From the NCBI RefSeq assembly GCF_001563265.1, contig NZ_CP005083.1, forward strand, positions 2,793,001 to 2,857,000: 64,000 nucleotides of DNA, read 5' to 3'. Under the pieces are notes generated by a model. It did not search any database. It saw only the letters and a list, made by a program, of their open reading frames with translations, and had not been told where the DNA came from. The stretch's first letter is position 1; each line of letters starts with the position of its first letter. Source of the DNA: Sphingobium sp. TKS (GTDB taxonomy: Bacteria; Pseudomonadota; Alphaproteobacteria; Sphingomonadales; Sphingomonadaceae). Below, one piece after another: positions 53,683 through 62,706 of this stretch. The position numbers were made by a program, and so were the translations under genes.

Positions 53683-54372
53683 ATGCCTACCGAACATCTT
53701 TTCGTCGATGGCGCGCTGGCGGCGGCGGACATGGCGCGGCGGATCGCCATGATCCTGGGCGACGCCATCGCGGCGCGGGGCGTGGCGACGATCGCGCTTT
53801 CGGGCGGGCGATCGCCAAGGCCCGTTCTGGAGGCGCTATCGGACGTGGCGCTCGATTGGGACAAGGTGATCGTGACGCTGGTCGATGAGCGATGGGTCGC
53901 GCCCGACCATGCCGACAGCAATGAGCGGTTGGTTCGCGAAACGCTGTTGCAGGGGAAGGCTGCGGCGGCGCGCTTCGTGCCGATGAAGAATGACGCGGCG
54001 GACGCCTATGCCGGGCAGGCCGGATGCGAGGCGGCTTTTGCGGCCCTGCCCTGGCCGCTCGACATCGTGCTGCTGGGTATGGGCGAGGATGGGCATACCG
54101 CCTCGCTGTTTCCGGCGGCGAAGGAACTGGCCGAGGGGCTTTCGACCGAAGCCTTGACGCTGGCGGTCACGCCGCCTGCCGCGCCGCATCAGCGCATGTC
54201 GCTGAGTGCGAAGGCGATCCTGGCGAGCAGGCATGTGTTCCTGCAAATCGGCGGGGCGGCGAAGAAGGCGGTTTATGATCGGGCGCTGGCGGACGGGCCT
54301 GTCGAGGAACTGCCGATCCGGGTGGCGCTTTGCCAGCATGCGGTGTCGGTCGAGGTCTGGATTTCGGAGTGA
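53683..54372 (+). CDS. pgl: 6-phosphogluconolactonase
   Basis: A 229-aa DevB/SOL-type lactonase hydrolysing 6-phosphoglucono-lactone, the step between Zwf and Edd. Conserved ALSGGRSPRPVLEAL, LVDERWVAPDHADSNERLV and GMGEDGHTASLFP. It lies 2.8 kb upstream of zwf, separated from the main Entner-Doudoroff operon, and ends 4 bp from a converging membrane-protein gene. Confidence 0.95.
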   Translation: MPTEHLFVDGALAAADMARRIAMILGDAIAARGVATIALSGGRSPRPVLEALSDVALDWDKVIVTLVDERWVAPDHADSNERLVRETLLQGKAAAARFVPMKNDAADAYAGQAGCEAAFAALPWPLDIVLLGMGEDGHTASLFPAAKELAEGLSTEALTLAVTPPAAPHQRMSLSAKAILASRHVFLQIGGAAKKAVYDRALADGPVEELPIRVALCQHAVSVEVWISE

Positions 54373-54376
54373 GTTT

Positions 54377-54640
54377 TCAATCGCGGGGTTTCTGTTTCGA
54401 GAAGAGATAGCGCCATACGCCGACCAGATTGATCGCAAGCAGCGCGATGTTCTGAAAGCCTATGCCCTCGCTGTCCTTGGCGAGGAAACCCCAGCCGATC
54501 AGCGCGATCGAGGATGTCACGAACAACACGAACGCCCAGCCGGTGATGCGGCGGCCCAGGTTCAGCGATACGATCAGGGCGGCGATGGTGGCGGCGGCGG
54601 CGCCATAATATTGCAGCGCGTCGAGGATGGTTTCGTTCAC
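54377..54640 (-). CDS. small membrane protein of unknown function
   Basis: An 87-aa protein with three hydrophobic helices (about 10-30, 35-55 and 60-80) and a basic C-terminus (YLFSKQKPRD). Helix pattern and size resemble short uncharacterised sphingomonad membrane proteins; no family can be named. Start GTG 54640 has GGGAAAG upstream; the frame opens 23 codons earlier. It is divergent from the aminotransferase gene with a 55-bp gap. Confidence 0.7.
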   Translation of the reverse strand: MNETILDALQYYGAAAATIAALIVSLNLGRRITGWAFVLFVTSSIALIGWGFLAKDSEGIGFQNIALLAINLVGVWRYLFSKQKPRD

Positions 54641-54695
54641 GTCTTTCCCAACGCGGCGATTGTGACAAGGTTGCGGGGCGGGTAAGAGGCGGCGC

Positions 54696-55838
54696 ATGGT
54701 TGCCAACATCGATCCTTTTCACGCCATCGCCATCAGCCGGGAAGCGCACAAGCTGGAGGCCGAGGGGCGATCCATCCTGCATATGGAGTTCGGCCAGCCT
54801 TCGACCGGGGCGCCGTCCGCCGCCATTGCCGAGGCCCATGCCGTGCTGGACAGCGACCCCATGGGCTATTGGGAAAGCCCGGCGCTGAAGGAACGGATCG
54901 CGCTGCATTATCGCGAACGCTATGGCGTGGCGGTGGAGGCGGAGCAGATATTGCTCACCTGCGGCGCGTCGCCGGGGCTGGTGCTGGCGCTGACCAGCCT
55001 GTTCGCGCCGGGTGCCAGGGTGGCGACGGCGCGGCCGGGCTATGTGGCGTATCGCAACACGCTGAAGGCGCTTTATCTGGAACCGCTGGAGGTCGATTGC
55101 GGGCCGGCGGAGCGCTATCAGATCAGTGCGGCGGCGCTGGAGGCTTTGGAGCCGGCGCCCGACGGGGCCATCATCGCCAGCCCGGCCAATCCCACCGGGA
55201 CTATCATTCCGGCGGAGGAAATGGCGCGAATCGCGGAAGTTTGCCGGGCACGCGGCATCAGGATCGTGTCGGACGAGATTTATCATGGCCTGAGTTACGG
55301 CGAGCCGGCGCGGTCGATGCTGGAATTCGCGCCGGACGCGGTCATCGTGAACAGCTTTTCCAAATATTTTTCCATGGCCGGGTGGCGGCTGGGCTGGGTG
55401 GTGTTTCCACCGGAGCTGATCGACACGGCGCGGGCGCGGATGGGCAATTTGTTCCTGACGCCGCCTTCCCTTGCGCAGCATGCGGGTCTGAAAGCCTTTG
55501 ACTGCATCGATGAGCTGGAGCGGCATGTCGCGACCTACCGGCGGAATCGGGAGCTGCTGCTGGCGGCCCTGCCCGCGCTGGGATTGAAGGAGATCGCGCC
55601 GCCGGATGGTGCCTTCTACATTTATGCGGATGTCGGGCATCTGACCAATGACAGCCTGTCCTTCTGCCAGAAATTGCTGCGCGAAACCGGCGTGGCGACG
55701 GCGCCGGGGATCGATTTCGATCCGGTCGACGGGCATCGGCACATCCGTTTCAGCTTCGCCGTTTCGACCGATCGGGTGGAGGACGCCATTGCCCGCATGA
55801 TTCCCTGGTTCGATGCACAGGGCGCGGCAAGAGATTGA
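54696..55838 (+). CDS. class I/II PLP-dependent aminotransferase
   Basis: A 380-aa fold-type I aminotransferase. The PLP Lys lies in NSFSKYFSMAGWRLGW, with SPANPTGTIIP and SDEIYHGL also diagnostic. It belongs to the aspartate/aromatic aminotransferase group (AspC/AatA-like); exact substrate unknown. The terminator or sRNA element about 100 bp downstream may end its mRNA. Confidence 0.9.
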   Translation: MVANIDPFHAIAISREAHKLEAEGRSILHMEFGQPSTGAPSAAIAEAHAVLDSDPMGYWESPALKERIALHYRERYGVAVEAEQILLTCGASPGLVLALTSLFAPGARVATARPGYVAYRNTLKALYLEPLEVDCGPAERYQISAAALEALEPAPDGAIIASPANPTGTIIPAEEMARIAEVCRARGIRIVSDEIYHGLSYGEPARSMLEFAPDAVIVNSFSKYFSMAGWRLGWVVFPPELIDTARARMGNLFLTPPSLAQHAGLKAFDCIDELERHVATYRRNRELLLAALPALGLKEIAPPDGAFYIYADVGHLTNDSLSFCQKLLRETGVATAPGIDFDPVDGHRHIRFSFAVSTDRVEDAIARMIPWFDAQGAARD

Positions 55839-55867
55839 TCCATTCCCAATAAGAATGAAAATTTATC

Positions 55868-55968
55868 TGGTATAATAATGATTTGCGGTTAATCGCTGCG
55901 GCGCGACCCGAAGCTTTTACATTGTGAAAGCTCACCTGCCCGGCAGCCACGGCTGTCGGGCTCTTTTT
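55868..55968 (+). ncRNA. candidate small RNA with extended -10 promoter and terminator
   Basis: TGGTATAAT (55868-55876) is a perfect extended -10 element. About 86 nt later a strong terminator occurs (55938-55968). Between them AGCTTTTAC-ATT-GTGAAAGCT (starting near 55913) forms a 9-bp hairpin. There is no open frame. The layout is that of a free-standing sRNA of about 85 nt, although the terminator could simply serve the upstream aminotransferase gene. Confidence 0.4.
55938..55968 (+). terminator. rho-independent terminator
   Basis: GCCCGGCAGC and GCTGTCGGGC (one G-U pair) with loop CACG, then CTCTTTTTG. It ends the aminotransferase transcript and/or the candidate sRNA. Confidence 0.85.
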
Positions 55969-55989
55969 GCTCGCCAGTGCGCAAAACAA

Positions 55990-56089
55990 CGAACCCTTTA
56001 GGGTTCGCAAGGCCGAACGGCCGCCCGAGCTTATGCGAGGATAGCCAAGCCGACGGATGTCGGCGCCGGCGCCCGAGGCCTAAAAAATA
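55990..56089. other. structured intergenic DNA
   Basis: Successive hairpins: CGAACCCT-TT-AGGGTTCG (55990-56007), GGCCG-AA-CGGCC, and GCCGAC-GGAT-GTCGGC, then the 3' flank of tRNA-Leu. Similar mosaics occur in sphingomonad intergenic DNA; function unknown. No gene is seen. Confidence 0.5.
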
Positions 56090-56174
56090 TGGTGCGGGCG
56101 GTCGGAATCGAACCGACACTCCTTTCGGAACCGGATTTTGAGTCCGGCGCGTCTACCAGTTTCACCACGCCCGC
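56090..56174 (-). tRNA. tRNA-Leu(CAA)
   Basis: An 85-nt class II tRNA with encoded CCA. Acceptor arms GCGGGCG and CGCCCGC pair; the anticodon stem CCGGA/TCCGG encloses CTCAAAA, giving anticodon CAA that reads UUG. Variable arm and T-loop GGTTCGATTCC are present. It has the same acceptor stem as tRNA-Leu(UAG) at 5166. A T-run follows the CCA. Confidence 0.97.
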
Positions 56175-56334
56175 GTGCCCTTTACCGCGTTTTCTTAAGC
56201 CAGAAGATGATTCCATCATCCTTGAAAACGCTAGGGTGGAGCGCCAATGGCAAAATCGGCGGCCAGCGTCCAGCCAAAAATCAACGGTTTCATCTTCTCG
56301 CGGTTGCGAGATGAACCTCGCGGCGATAGCCTGC

Positions 56335-56362
56335 TTGCGTAACGAGCGCCGCAGGGTATAAA
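56335..56362 (+). promoter_or_regulatory. candidate zwf promoter
   Basis: TTGCGT (56335-56340) and TATAAA (56357-56362) with a 16-bp spacer are the best sigma-70-like pair in the 329-bp gap upstream of zwf. They would give a leader of about 135 nt. No HexR-type palindrome was found nearby. Confidence 0.45.
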
Positions 56363-56390
56363 GGCGGCATCGTGCAGACCTGAAAACATC

Positions 56391-56426
56391 GGACAACCGG
56401 CCCAATTGCATTGGACCGGCCTGTCC
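56391..56426 (+). promoter_or_regulatory. strong hairpin in the zwf leader
   Basis: Segments GGACA, CCGG and CCAAT pair with ATTGG, CCGG and TGTCC across loop TGC, with small internal mismatches, making a 36-nt hairpin. A shorter competing stem (ACCGG-CCTGT-CCGGT at 56415-56429) is followed by TCTTTGT. The two structures exclude each other, as in an attenuator. Function is inferred from structure only. Confidence 0.45.
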
Positions 56427-56503
56427 GGTTCTTTGTCACCGCGATTTCCGGCCAGCGGGCATCCGCCCTCTTGGAAATCGCTCAAGCGGAAAAGGGACAA
56501 CCT

Positions 56504-57964
56504 TTGACCGAACCGTCTGCCACGTTTCTGTTGTTCGGCGCCACCGGCGATCTGGCCCACAGGATGATCTTTCCCTCGCTCTACAATCTGCTGGCCGATG
56601 GCCTGCTTCCGCAAGATTTCCTGATTATCGCTTCAGGCCGATCCGAATTCACCGACGAGCAATTCCGCGCCGATATCGACAAGGCCTTGCGAAAATTCCT
56701 CGCCGCCGACCGCTATGATGCCGACATGGCCGAGCGGCTGTGCGACATCATCGTCTATCAGCCGGTCGAGGCGGGCAATGCCACGCAGTTCAAGGCGCTG
56801 GCGGAGCGGCTGGATGGCCGACTCGACAAGGGCGTGTCCGTCTATCTTTCGACGCCCCCTTCCCTCTTCGCCCCCACCGCGCAGGGGCTGGCCGAAGCGG
56901 GCCTGATCACGCCCAAGACGCGAATCGCCATGGAAAAGCCGATCGGGAAAGATCTGGCATCTTCCAAAGAAGTGAATGACGGCATCGGCGCCCTGTTCGC
57001 GGAGGGCCAGATTTTCCGCGTCGACCATTATCTGGGCAAGGAAACGGTCCAGAATCTGCTGGCCCTGCGTTTCGGCAATGTGATGTTCGAGCCGCTGTGG
57101 AACGCGACCGCCATCGATCATGTGCAGATCACGGTGGGCGAGACGGTGGGCCTGGAAGGCCGCGTATCCTATTATGACGGCGTGGGCGCGCTGCGCGACA
57201 TGGTGCAGAACCACGTCCTCCAGATCCTGTCGATCATCGCGATGGAGCCGCCCGCGCGGATGGACCCGACCGCCGTGCGCGACGAGAAGGTCAAGGCGCT
57301 GCGTTCGCTCCGCCCAATGACGGCGGAGACCGTGAAGACGCATAGCGTGCGCGGCCAATATACGCCGGGTGCGGTCGGCGGGCAGATCGTGACCGGCTAT
57401 GCCGACGAACTGGGCAAGCCGTCCGAAACCGAAACCTTCGTGGCGCTGAAAGCCTATATCGACAATTGGCGCTGGCAGGGCGTGCCCTTCTACCTACGGA
57501 CCGGCAAGCGGCTGCCCGCGCGCCAGTCGGAGATTTTGATCCAATTCAAGCCGGTCCGCCATTCGATCTTCGGGCGGAATGGCGGGTCGGGGCTGGAGCC
57601 GAATACGCTCATCATCCGCCTGCAACCGGAAGAATTTATCCGCCTGCTCATCATGAGCAAAAGGCCGGGGCTGGAGCGCGACGTGCATCTGGAGGAGGTG
57701 ACGCTGGACGTGTCGCTGACCGCCGCCTTTGCCGGGCAGCGCCGCCGCATCGCCTATGAGCGGCTGATCCTCGATCTGCTGGCGGGCGACGCTACTCTGT
57801 TCGTGCGCCGCGACGAGGTCGAAGCTCAATGGACCTGGATCGATTCGATCATCGAGGGGTGGAAACAGGCGGGCGTGAAGCCTTCGCCCTATTCTTCAGG
57901 GAACTGGGGGCCGTCCTCAGCCATTGCCCTTATCGAACGTGACGGAGCAAGCTGGAATGACTGA
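56504..57964 (+). CDS. zwf: glucose-6-phosphate 1-dehydrogenase
   Basis: Zwf oxidises glucose-6-phosphate to the lactone, entering the Entner-Doudoroff pathway. [20 protein letters not shown] holds the NADP motif and [10 protein letters not shown] the substrate-binding Lys and catalytic region. TTG 56504 (486 aa) is preceded by AAAGGGACAACC; the frame upstream lies in the structured leader. The stop overlaps edd by eight bases. Confidence 0.96.
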   Translation: MTEPSATFLLFGATGDLAHRMIFPSLYNLLADGLLPQDFLIIASGRSEFTDEQFRADIDKALRKFLAADRYDADMAERLCDIIVYQPVEAGNATQFKALAERLDGRLDKGVSVYLSTPPSLFAPTAQGLAEAGLITPKTRIAMEKPIGKDLASSKEVNDGIGALFAEGQIFRVDHYLGKETVQNLLALRFGNVMFEPLWNATAIDHVQITVGETVGLEGRVSYYDGVGALRDMVQNHVLQILSIIAMEPPARMDPTAVRDEKVKALRSLRPMTAETVKTHSVRGQYTPGAVGGQIVTGYADELGKPSETETFVALKAYIDNWRWQGVPFYLRTGKRLPARQSEILIQFKPVRHSIFGRNGGSGLEPNTLIIRLQPEEFIRLLIMSKRPGLERDVHLEEVTLDVSLTAAFAGQRRRIAYERLILDLLAGDATLFVRRDEVEAQWTWIDSIIEGWKQAGVKPSPYSSGNWGPSSAIALIERDGASWND

Positions 57965-59783
57965 TCTTCATCCGGTGATCGCCAAGGTCACCGAACGCAT
58001 CGTGAAGCGCAGCGCCGCTTCGCGTCTCAAATATCTAAGCCTGATCGAGCGCGGGCGGGACGCGGGGACCAACCGCGATCAGCTTTCGTGCGGGAACCTT
58101 GCCCATGGCTTTGCCGCGAGCGGCGAAGACAAGGCTGTCATCCGCACCGGCGCGGCGATGAATTTCGGCATCGTCACGGCCTATAACGACATGCTTTCGG
58201 CCCATCAGCCCTATGGCCGCTATCCCGAGCAGGTCAAGCTGGCGGCGCGCGAGGTCGGCTGCACCGCGCAGGTCGCGGGCGGCGTACCGGCGATGTGCGA
58301 CGGCGTGACCCAGGGTCAGGCGGGCATGGACCTGTCGCTTTTTTCCCGCGACACCATTGCCTTGTCGACGGCGGTTTCGCTGTCCCACGCGATGTTCGAG
58401 GGCGCGCTGCTGCTGGGCATTTGCGACAAGATCGTGCCGGGGCTGCTGATCGGCGCGCTGCGTTTCGGGCATCTGCCGACCATCCTGATCCCCGCCGGGC
58501 CGATGCCTTCGGGCCTTGCCAACAAGGAGAAGGTGCGCATCCGCCAGCTCTATGCCGAGGGCAAGGTGGGCAGGCAGGAACTGCTGGAATCGGAGAGCGC
58601 CAGCTATCATGGCGCGGGCACCTGCACCTTCTACGGCACGGCCAACAGCAACCAGATGATGATGGAGATGATGGGGCTGCACATGCCCGCCGCCTCCTTC
58701 GTCCATCCGGGCACGAAGTTGCGGCAAGAACTGACGCGGGCGGCGGTGCACCAGCTTTCACGCATCGGCTGGAACGGCGATGACTATCGGCCTTTGGGGC
58801 ATTGCGTCGATGAGAAGGCGATCGTCAACGCCATCATCGGCCTGATGGCGACCGGCGGGTCGACCAACCATGCCATCCACCTGCCCGCCATTGCGCGGGC
58901 GGCGGGAATCCATATCGACTGGACTGATTTCGCGGAGATTTCCGATGTCGTGCCGCTGCTGGCGCGGGTCTATCCCAACGGTTCGGGCGATGTGAACAAT
59001 TTCCATGCGGCGGGTGGCGTGAGCTATGTGATCCGGGAATTGCTGGGCAACGGCTTGCTGCATGGCGATATTCCGACCGTGGCGCGCCGGGGGCTGGCCG
59101 ATTATGGGCAGGAGCCGGTGCTGGAAAATGACGCGCTGGTCTGGAAGGATGTGCCGGAATCGCGGGATCGGGCGATCCTGCGTCCCGTGTCCGATCCGTT
59201 CAGCCCGGATGGGGGGATGAAACTGCTCTCCGGCAATCTGGGGCGCTGCGTCATAAAGGTAAGCGCGGTCGACAAGGAACGCTGGACCATAGAGGCGCCA
59301 GCGGCGGTGTTCCACGATCAGGACGATGTGCTGCGCGCCTTCAAGGCGGGCGAGCTGGAGCGCGATGTCGTCGTCGTGGTGCGGTTCCAGGGGCCGCGTG
59401 CCAACGGAATGCCGGAATTGCACAAGCTGACCCCGGCGCTGGGCGTGTTGCAGGATCGGGGGTTCCGCGTGGCGCTGGTCACGGACGGGCGCATGTCGGG
59501 CGCGTCGGGCAAGGTGCCCGCGGCGATTCACCTCTCGCCCGAGGCTTTGGGCGGTGGTCCCATCGGCAAGCTGCGCGATGGCGATGTCGTCCGGGTCTGC
59601 GCGGAGACGGGAGAGATCACGGCGCTGGTCGACGCGGCGGAGTGGGACGTGCGGGAGGTTCCAACGCCCCCCCCTGCTCCCTATGACACCGGCCGCGAGT
59701 TGTTCGCTCTGTTCCGCCATCATAGCGACCTAGCGGAAAGCGGCGCCTCGCCCATTCTCGCGGCGATGGAGACCGAACTGTGA
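57957..59783 (+). CDS. edd: phosphogluconate dehydratase
   Basis: Edd dehydrates 6-phosphogluconate to KDPG with a 4Fe-4S cluster. It is a 608-aa IlvD/Edd-family protein with cluster Cys in [25 protein letters not shown] and [19 protein letters not shown] blocks. [16 protein letters not shown] is another family signature. ATG 57957 overlaps zwf. The product feeds Eda, encoded two genes downstream. Confidence 0.96.
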   Translation: MTDLHPVIAKVTERIVKRSAASRLKYLSLIERGRDAGTNRDQLSCGNLAHGFAASGEDKAVIRTGAAMNFGIVTAYNDMLSAHQPYGRYPEQVKLAAREVGCTAQVAGGVPAMCDGVTQGQAGMDLSLFSRDTIALSTAVSLSHAMFEGALLLGICDKIVPGLLIGALRFGHLPTILIPAGPMPSGLANKEKVRIRQLYAEGKVGRQELLESESASYHGAGTCTFYGTANSNQMMMEMMGLHMPAASFVHPGTKLRQELTRAAVHQLSRIGWNGDDYRPLGHCVDEKAIVNAIIGLMATGGSTNHAIHLPAIARAAGIHIDWTDFAEISDVVPLLARVYPNGSGDVNNFHAAGGVSYVIRELLGNGLLHGDIPTVARRGLADYGQEPVLENDALVWKDVPESRDRAILRPVSDPFSPDGGMKLLSGNLGRCVIKVSAVDKERWTIEAPAAVFHDQDDVLRAFKAGELERDVVVVVRFQGPRANGMPELHKLTPALGVLQDRGFRVALVTDGRMSGASGKVPAAIHLSPEALGGGPIGKLRDGDVVRVCAETGEITALVDAAEWDVREVPTPPPAPYDTGRELFALFRHHSDLAESGASPILAAMETEL

Positions 59784-59806
59784 CGCAGTGGTTGTACCCC
59801 ATTTTG

Positions 59807-59893
59807 GTCATTCCCGCGAAGGCGGGAATCCATCTCCCGACTTAGCAGTTGGGACAATGGCAGGAGATGGATCCCCGCCTTCGCGGGAATGAC
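59807..59893. repeat. paired-hairpin intergenic repeat, family 2 copy B
   Basis: GTCATTCCCGC-GAAG-GCGGGAAT, CCATCTCC, spacer, GGAGATGG, and CCCCGC-CTTC-GCGGGA with TGAC at the end. It sits inside the zwf-edd-glk-eda operon, between edd and glk, so it would be transcribed and could lower or separate glk-eda expression. Confidence 0.87.
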
Positions 59894-59919
59894 GTATCTA
59901 TATACCCAAGGTACCAAAT

Positions 59920-60885
59920 ATGACCGAAATCATCGCAGCCGATATCGGCGGCACCAACGCCCGTTTCGCCCGCGCAAAGCTGGATGCGCGGGGTGTGCCG
60001 ACGCTCGGCAAGGTGCGCAAATATAAGGTTGCGGATTATCCCAGCCTTCAGGCCTGCTGGGCCGCATTCGTCGAGGATGAAGGGGGTGATCTGCCCACCT
60101 CCGCCTCAATCGCCTTCGCCACCGCCATCGGGCGCGAGGTCATCAAGCTGACCAACAGCGCCTGGGTGATCCGGCCCTATACGCTGGACGAGGAATTGGG
60201 CCTCAAACATTTGCGGCTGGTCAATGATTTCGAGGCGGTGGCCCATGCCGTGGCGCGTCTGCCGCAGGAAAATCTGCCGCTGCTGTTCGGGGAGGACAAG
60301 CCCTTTCCGCGTGACGGCGGGGTGACGATATTGGGGCCGGGCACAGGGCTGGGCGTCGCGATGATCGCCTTCGACGATGGGCAGCCGCATGTCATCGCCA
60401 CCGAGGGCGGGCATCTGGACTTCGCGCCGCTCGATCCGCTGGAGGAGAAGATCCTCGCCTATCTGCGGGACAAATTCCTGCGCGTGTCGACCGAGCGGAT
60501 CGTGTCGGGGCCGGGCCTCAACAATATCTACAAGGCAATGGCGACCATCGGCCATGATCGGGTCGTGTTGATGGAAGATGCCGAGCTTTGGCAGGCGGCC
60601 ATTGATGGCACGGACGAATTTGCGCGGGCGGCGTTCGACCGTTTCTGCATGTCCTATGGATCGGTCGCGGGTGACTTGGCGCTGGCGCAGGGGCCGCATG
60701 CGGTGGTGCTGGCGGGCGGGCTGACGCAGCGGATGCGCGGATTGCTGCCGCAGAGCGGGTTTCATCAGCGCTTCACCGCCAAGGGACGGTTCGAGAGCCT
60801 GATGAAATCCGTGCCGATCCGCCTCGCATTGCATGACGAAATCGGGCTGTACGGCGCCGCCGCGGCCTTTCGGGAGAAGAAATAA
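59920..60885 (+). CDS. glk: glucokinase
   Basis: A 321-aa E. coli-type (group B) glucokinase. ATP motif AADIGGTNARFA, the EGGHLDFAPLDPLE segment and catalytic Asp in LVNDFEAVAHAV are conserved. It phosphorylates glucose for Zwf. The stop shares one base with the eda ATG (TAATG). Confidence 0.95.
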   Translation: MTEIIAADIGGTNARFARAKLDARGVPTLGKVRKYKVADYPSLQACWAAFVEDEGGDLPTSASIAFATAIGREVIKLTNSAWVIRPYTLDEELGLKHLRLVNDFEAVAHAVARLPQENLPLLFGEDKPFPRDGGVTILGPGTGLGVAMIAFDDGQPHVIATEGGHLDFAPLDPLEEKILAYLRDKFLRVSTERIVSGPGLNNIYKAMATIGHDRVVLMEDAELWQAAIDGTDEFARAAFDRFCMSYGSVAGDLALAQGPHAVVLAGGLTQRMRGLLPQSGFHQRFTAKGRFESLMKSVPIRLALHDEIGLYGAAAAFREKK

Positions 60886-61502
60886 TGTCCTTGAGCGTGG
60901 AACAGGTGATGGAACTGGCGCCGGTGATCCCGGTGCTGGTGATCGATCGGGTCGAGGATGCGTTGCCGATTGCGCAGGCGCTGGTGAAGGGCGGGCTACC
61001 CGCGCTGGAAGTGACGTTGCGGACGCCGGCTGCTCTGGATGTGATCCGGGAAATGGCGAAGGTCGAGGGCGCGGTGGTGGGTGCGGGGACCGTGCTCAAT
61101 CCCGCGCAACTCGATGCCGCGATGGAGGCGGGGGCGCGCTTCATCGTCAGTCCCGGTCTCACCGAACCATTGGGCAAGGCGGCGATTGCGGCGGGGATTC
61201 CCTTCCTGCCCGGCACCGCGACGGCGGGCGACATCATGCGCGGGCTGGATATGGGCCTTTCGCATTTCAAATTCTTTCCGGCGGAAACTTCGGGCGGTTT
61301 GCCTGCGCTCAAGGCTCTGGCGGCGCCCTTGCACACGGCGCGTTTCTGCCCGACCGGCGGGATCACGGCGGAAAGCGCGCCGAAATGGCTGGCCGAGCCC
61401 TTCATCAAATGCGTCGGCGGCAGTTGGGTCGTGCCCAAGGGGCCGGTCGATCCGATGAAGATCGAGGCGCTCGCCCGCGAAGCCGCATCGCTTCCGCGCT
61501 AA
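60885..61502 (+). CDS. eda: KDPG aldolase
   Basis: A 205-aa class I aldolase splitting KDPG into pyruvate and glyceraldehyde-3-phosphate. The Schiff-base Lys is in HFKFFPAETSGG, the Glu in ALEVTLRTPAALD, and the substrate loop in CPTGGIT. It is the last gene of the Entner-Doudoroff operon, coupled to glk. Confidence 0.95.
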   Translation: MSLSVEQVMELAPVIPVLVIDRVEDALPIAQALVKGGLPALEVTLRTPAALDVIREMAKVEGAVVGAGTVLNPAQLDAAMEAGARFIVSPGLTEPLGKAAIAAGIPFLPGTATAGDIMRGLDMGLSHFKFFPAETSGGLPALKALAAPLHTARFCPTGGITAESAPKWLAEPFIKCVGGSWVVPKGPVDPMKIEALAREAASLPR

Positions 61503-61530
61503 GCTTGCCTCCGCGCCAACGCCATCCTAG

Positions 61531-62052
61531 ATGCGTTTCATGAACCTGCGTCGGCTGCTTCCATCCCTGGCCCTGTTCCTGTCCGGTTGCGCCAGCACCT
61601 TTCAGGGCTATCCCTCACTCGCCAAGCGGGCGATCGAGGGTGCGCCCATTGCCGAGGCGGCGCCCCAACCCTCGCCGGTCGCGCCGGAACCGGAGCTGGT
61701 CCAGAATGTGGAGCGGCTGACGGCGCAGGCTCAGACGGGCGGATCGGCTTTCGACAAGGCCTGGCCCGCGGCGGACAGGGCGACGCGGGCGGCTTCCGGA
61801 TCGGCGGTTTCCAGCGAGGCCTGGGTGGCGGCGCAGACGGCGTTGAGCGCGCTCGAATCGGCGCGCAACGACAGCGTGTCGGCGCTGGCGAGCCTGGACG
61901 TGCTCTATGTCGAGCGCAGCAATGCGGTGTCCGAAGGCAAGGCCAGCGGCGGGATCGAGGCGATCGATGCTGCGCGCGGGGTGGCGCTGGCGATCGTCGA
62001 CGGGCAGAATGACCGGCTGGACGTGCTCAAGGGCCGGTTGGCTCAGCCTTGA
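61531..62052 (+). CDS. hypothetical lipoprotein
   Basis: A 173-aa protein with a type II signal peptide (LRRLLPSLALFLSGC, lipid on Cys about 20). The mature part is Ala-rich and probably alpha-helical (about 60-165), with no recognised domain. Sphingomonad genomes hold similar uncharacterised lipoproteins. Start ATG 61531 or 61540. It is 28 bp after eda but functionally unconnected as far as sequence shows. Confidence 0.75.
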   Translation: MRFMNLRRLLPSLALFLSGCASTFQGYPSLAKRAIEGAPIAEAAPQPSPVAPEPELVQNVERLTAQAQTGGSAFDKAWPAADRATRAASGSAVSSEAWVAAQTALSALESARNDSVSALASLDVLYVERSNAVSEGKASGGIEAIDAARGVALAIVDGQNDRLDVLKGRLAQP

Positions 62053-62073
62053 TCCTGAGCATTTCGCATTTCG

Positions 62074-62095
62074 TGCTCCTGCCTTCGCAGGAGCA
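62074..62095. terminator. hairpin between converging genes
   Basis: TGCTCCTGC-CTTC-GCAGGAGCA, a perfect 9-bp stem identical in core to the family 1 repeat, lies between the converging lipoprotein and carbonic anhydrase genes. It probably acts as a bidirectional terminator; there is no T-run. Confidence 0.6.
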
Positions 62096-62120
62096 GGATT
62101 CATATAAACCTTAGGCTGCT

Positions 62121-62705
62121 TCAATCCGACGCGAACGCCGCCTTGACCGCGCCCTTATGCGCCTTGCCGTTATGGACATAATGTTCGACGCCTTCGCGCA
62201 TGTCGATCAGCACTTCGTCGGATAGATCACGCATATATTTGGCGGGGCGGCCTGCCCAAAGCTGGCGGTGCGGCACCGTCTTCCCCGGCGAAAGCAGCGC
62301 GCCCGCCGCGAGCATGGCGTCGCTTTCCACCGTGCACCCGCTCATGACGATGGCGCCAAGACCTACGAAAGCCCGGTCCTTCAGGATACAGCCATGGACC
62401 ATCGCCATATGGCCGATCAGCACATCTTCCCCGATGACGGTCGGCCAGCCTTCGGACGGGCGGCCGTCGATATGGTCGCCGGGGCTGTCGCAATGGACCA
62501 CCGTGCCGTCCTGGATATTCGTCCGCGCGCCGATATGGATGAAATTCACATCCGCCCGGATCACGCAATTATACCAGATGCTGACATCGGGACCGATCTC
62601 CACATCCCCGATGATCCGGCAGCCGGGCGCGATGAAGGCGCTGGGGTGGATCTTCGGCGTCTTGCCGTTGAAGGGGATGATGGAGGCTTCGGGGTGATCG
62701 GTCAT
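62121..62705 (-). CDS. gamma-class carbonic anhydrase-family protein
   Basis: A 194-aa left-handed beta-helix protein of hexapeptide repeats (YrdA/Cam family). Likely metal His residues are in VVHCDS and VLIGHMAMVHG. It could be an active carbonic anhydrase or a metal-binding acyltransferase-like protein. It follows hemB by one base and is probably its operon partner. Confidence 0.88.
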   Translation of the reverse strand: MTDHPEASIIPFNGKTPKIHPSAFIAPGCRIIGDVEIGPDVSIWYNCVIRADVNFIHIGARTNIQDGTVVHCDSPGDHIDGRPSEGWPTVIGEDVLIGHMAMVHGCILKDRAFVGLGAIVMSGCTVESDAMLAAGALLSPGKTVPHRQLWAGRPAKYMRDLSDEVLIDMREGVEHYVHNGKAHKGAVKAAFASD

Positions 62706-62706
62706 T

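Noticed and set aside
54273..55742. 489-codon minus-strand frame opposite the aminotransferase
   Set aside because: Antisense shadow; the aminotransferase has all PLP motifs in frame.
56175..56503. HexR-type operator upstream of zwf
   Set aside because: No TGTAATTAAATTACA-like palindrome is present; only the leader hairpins stand out.
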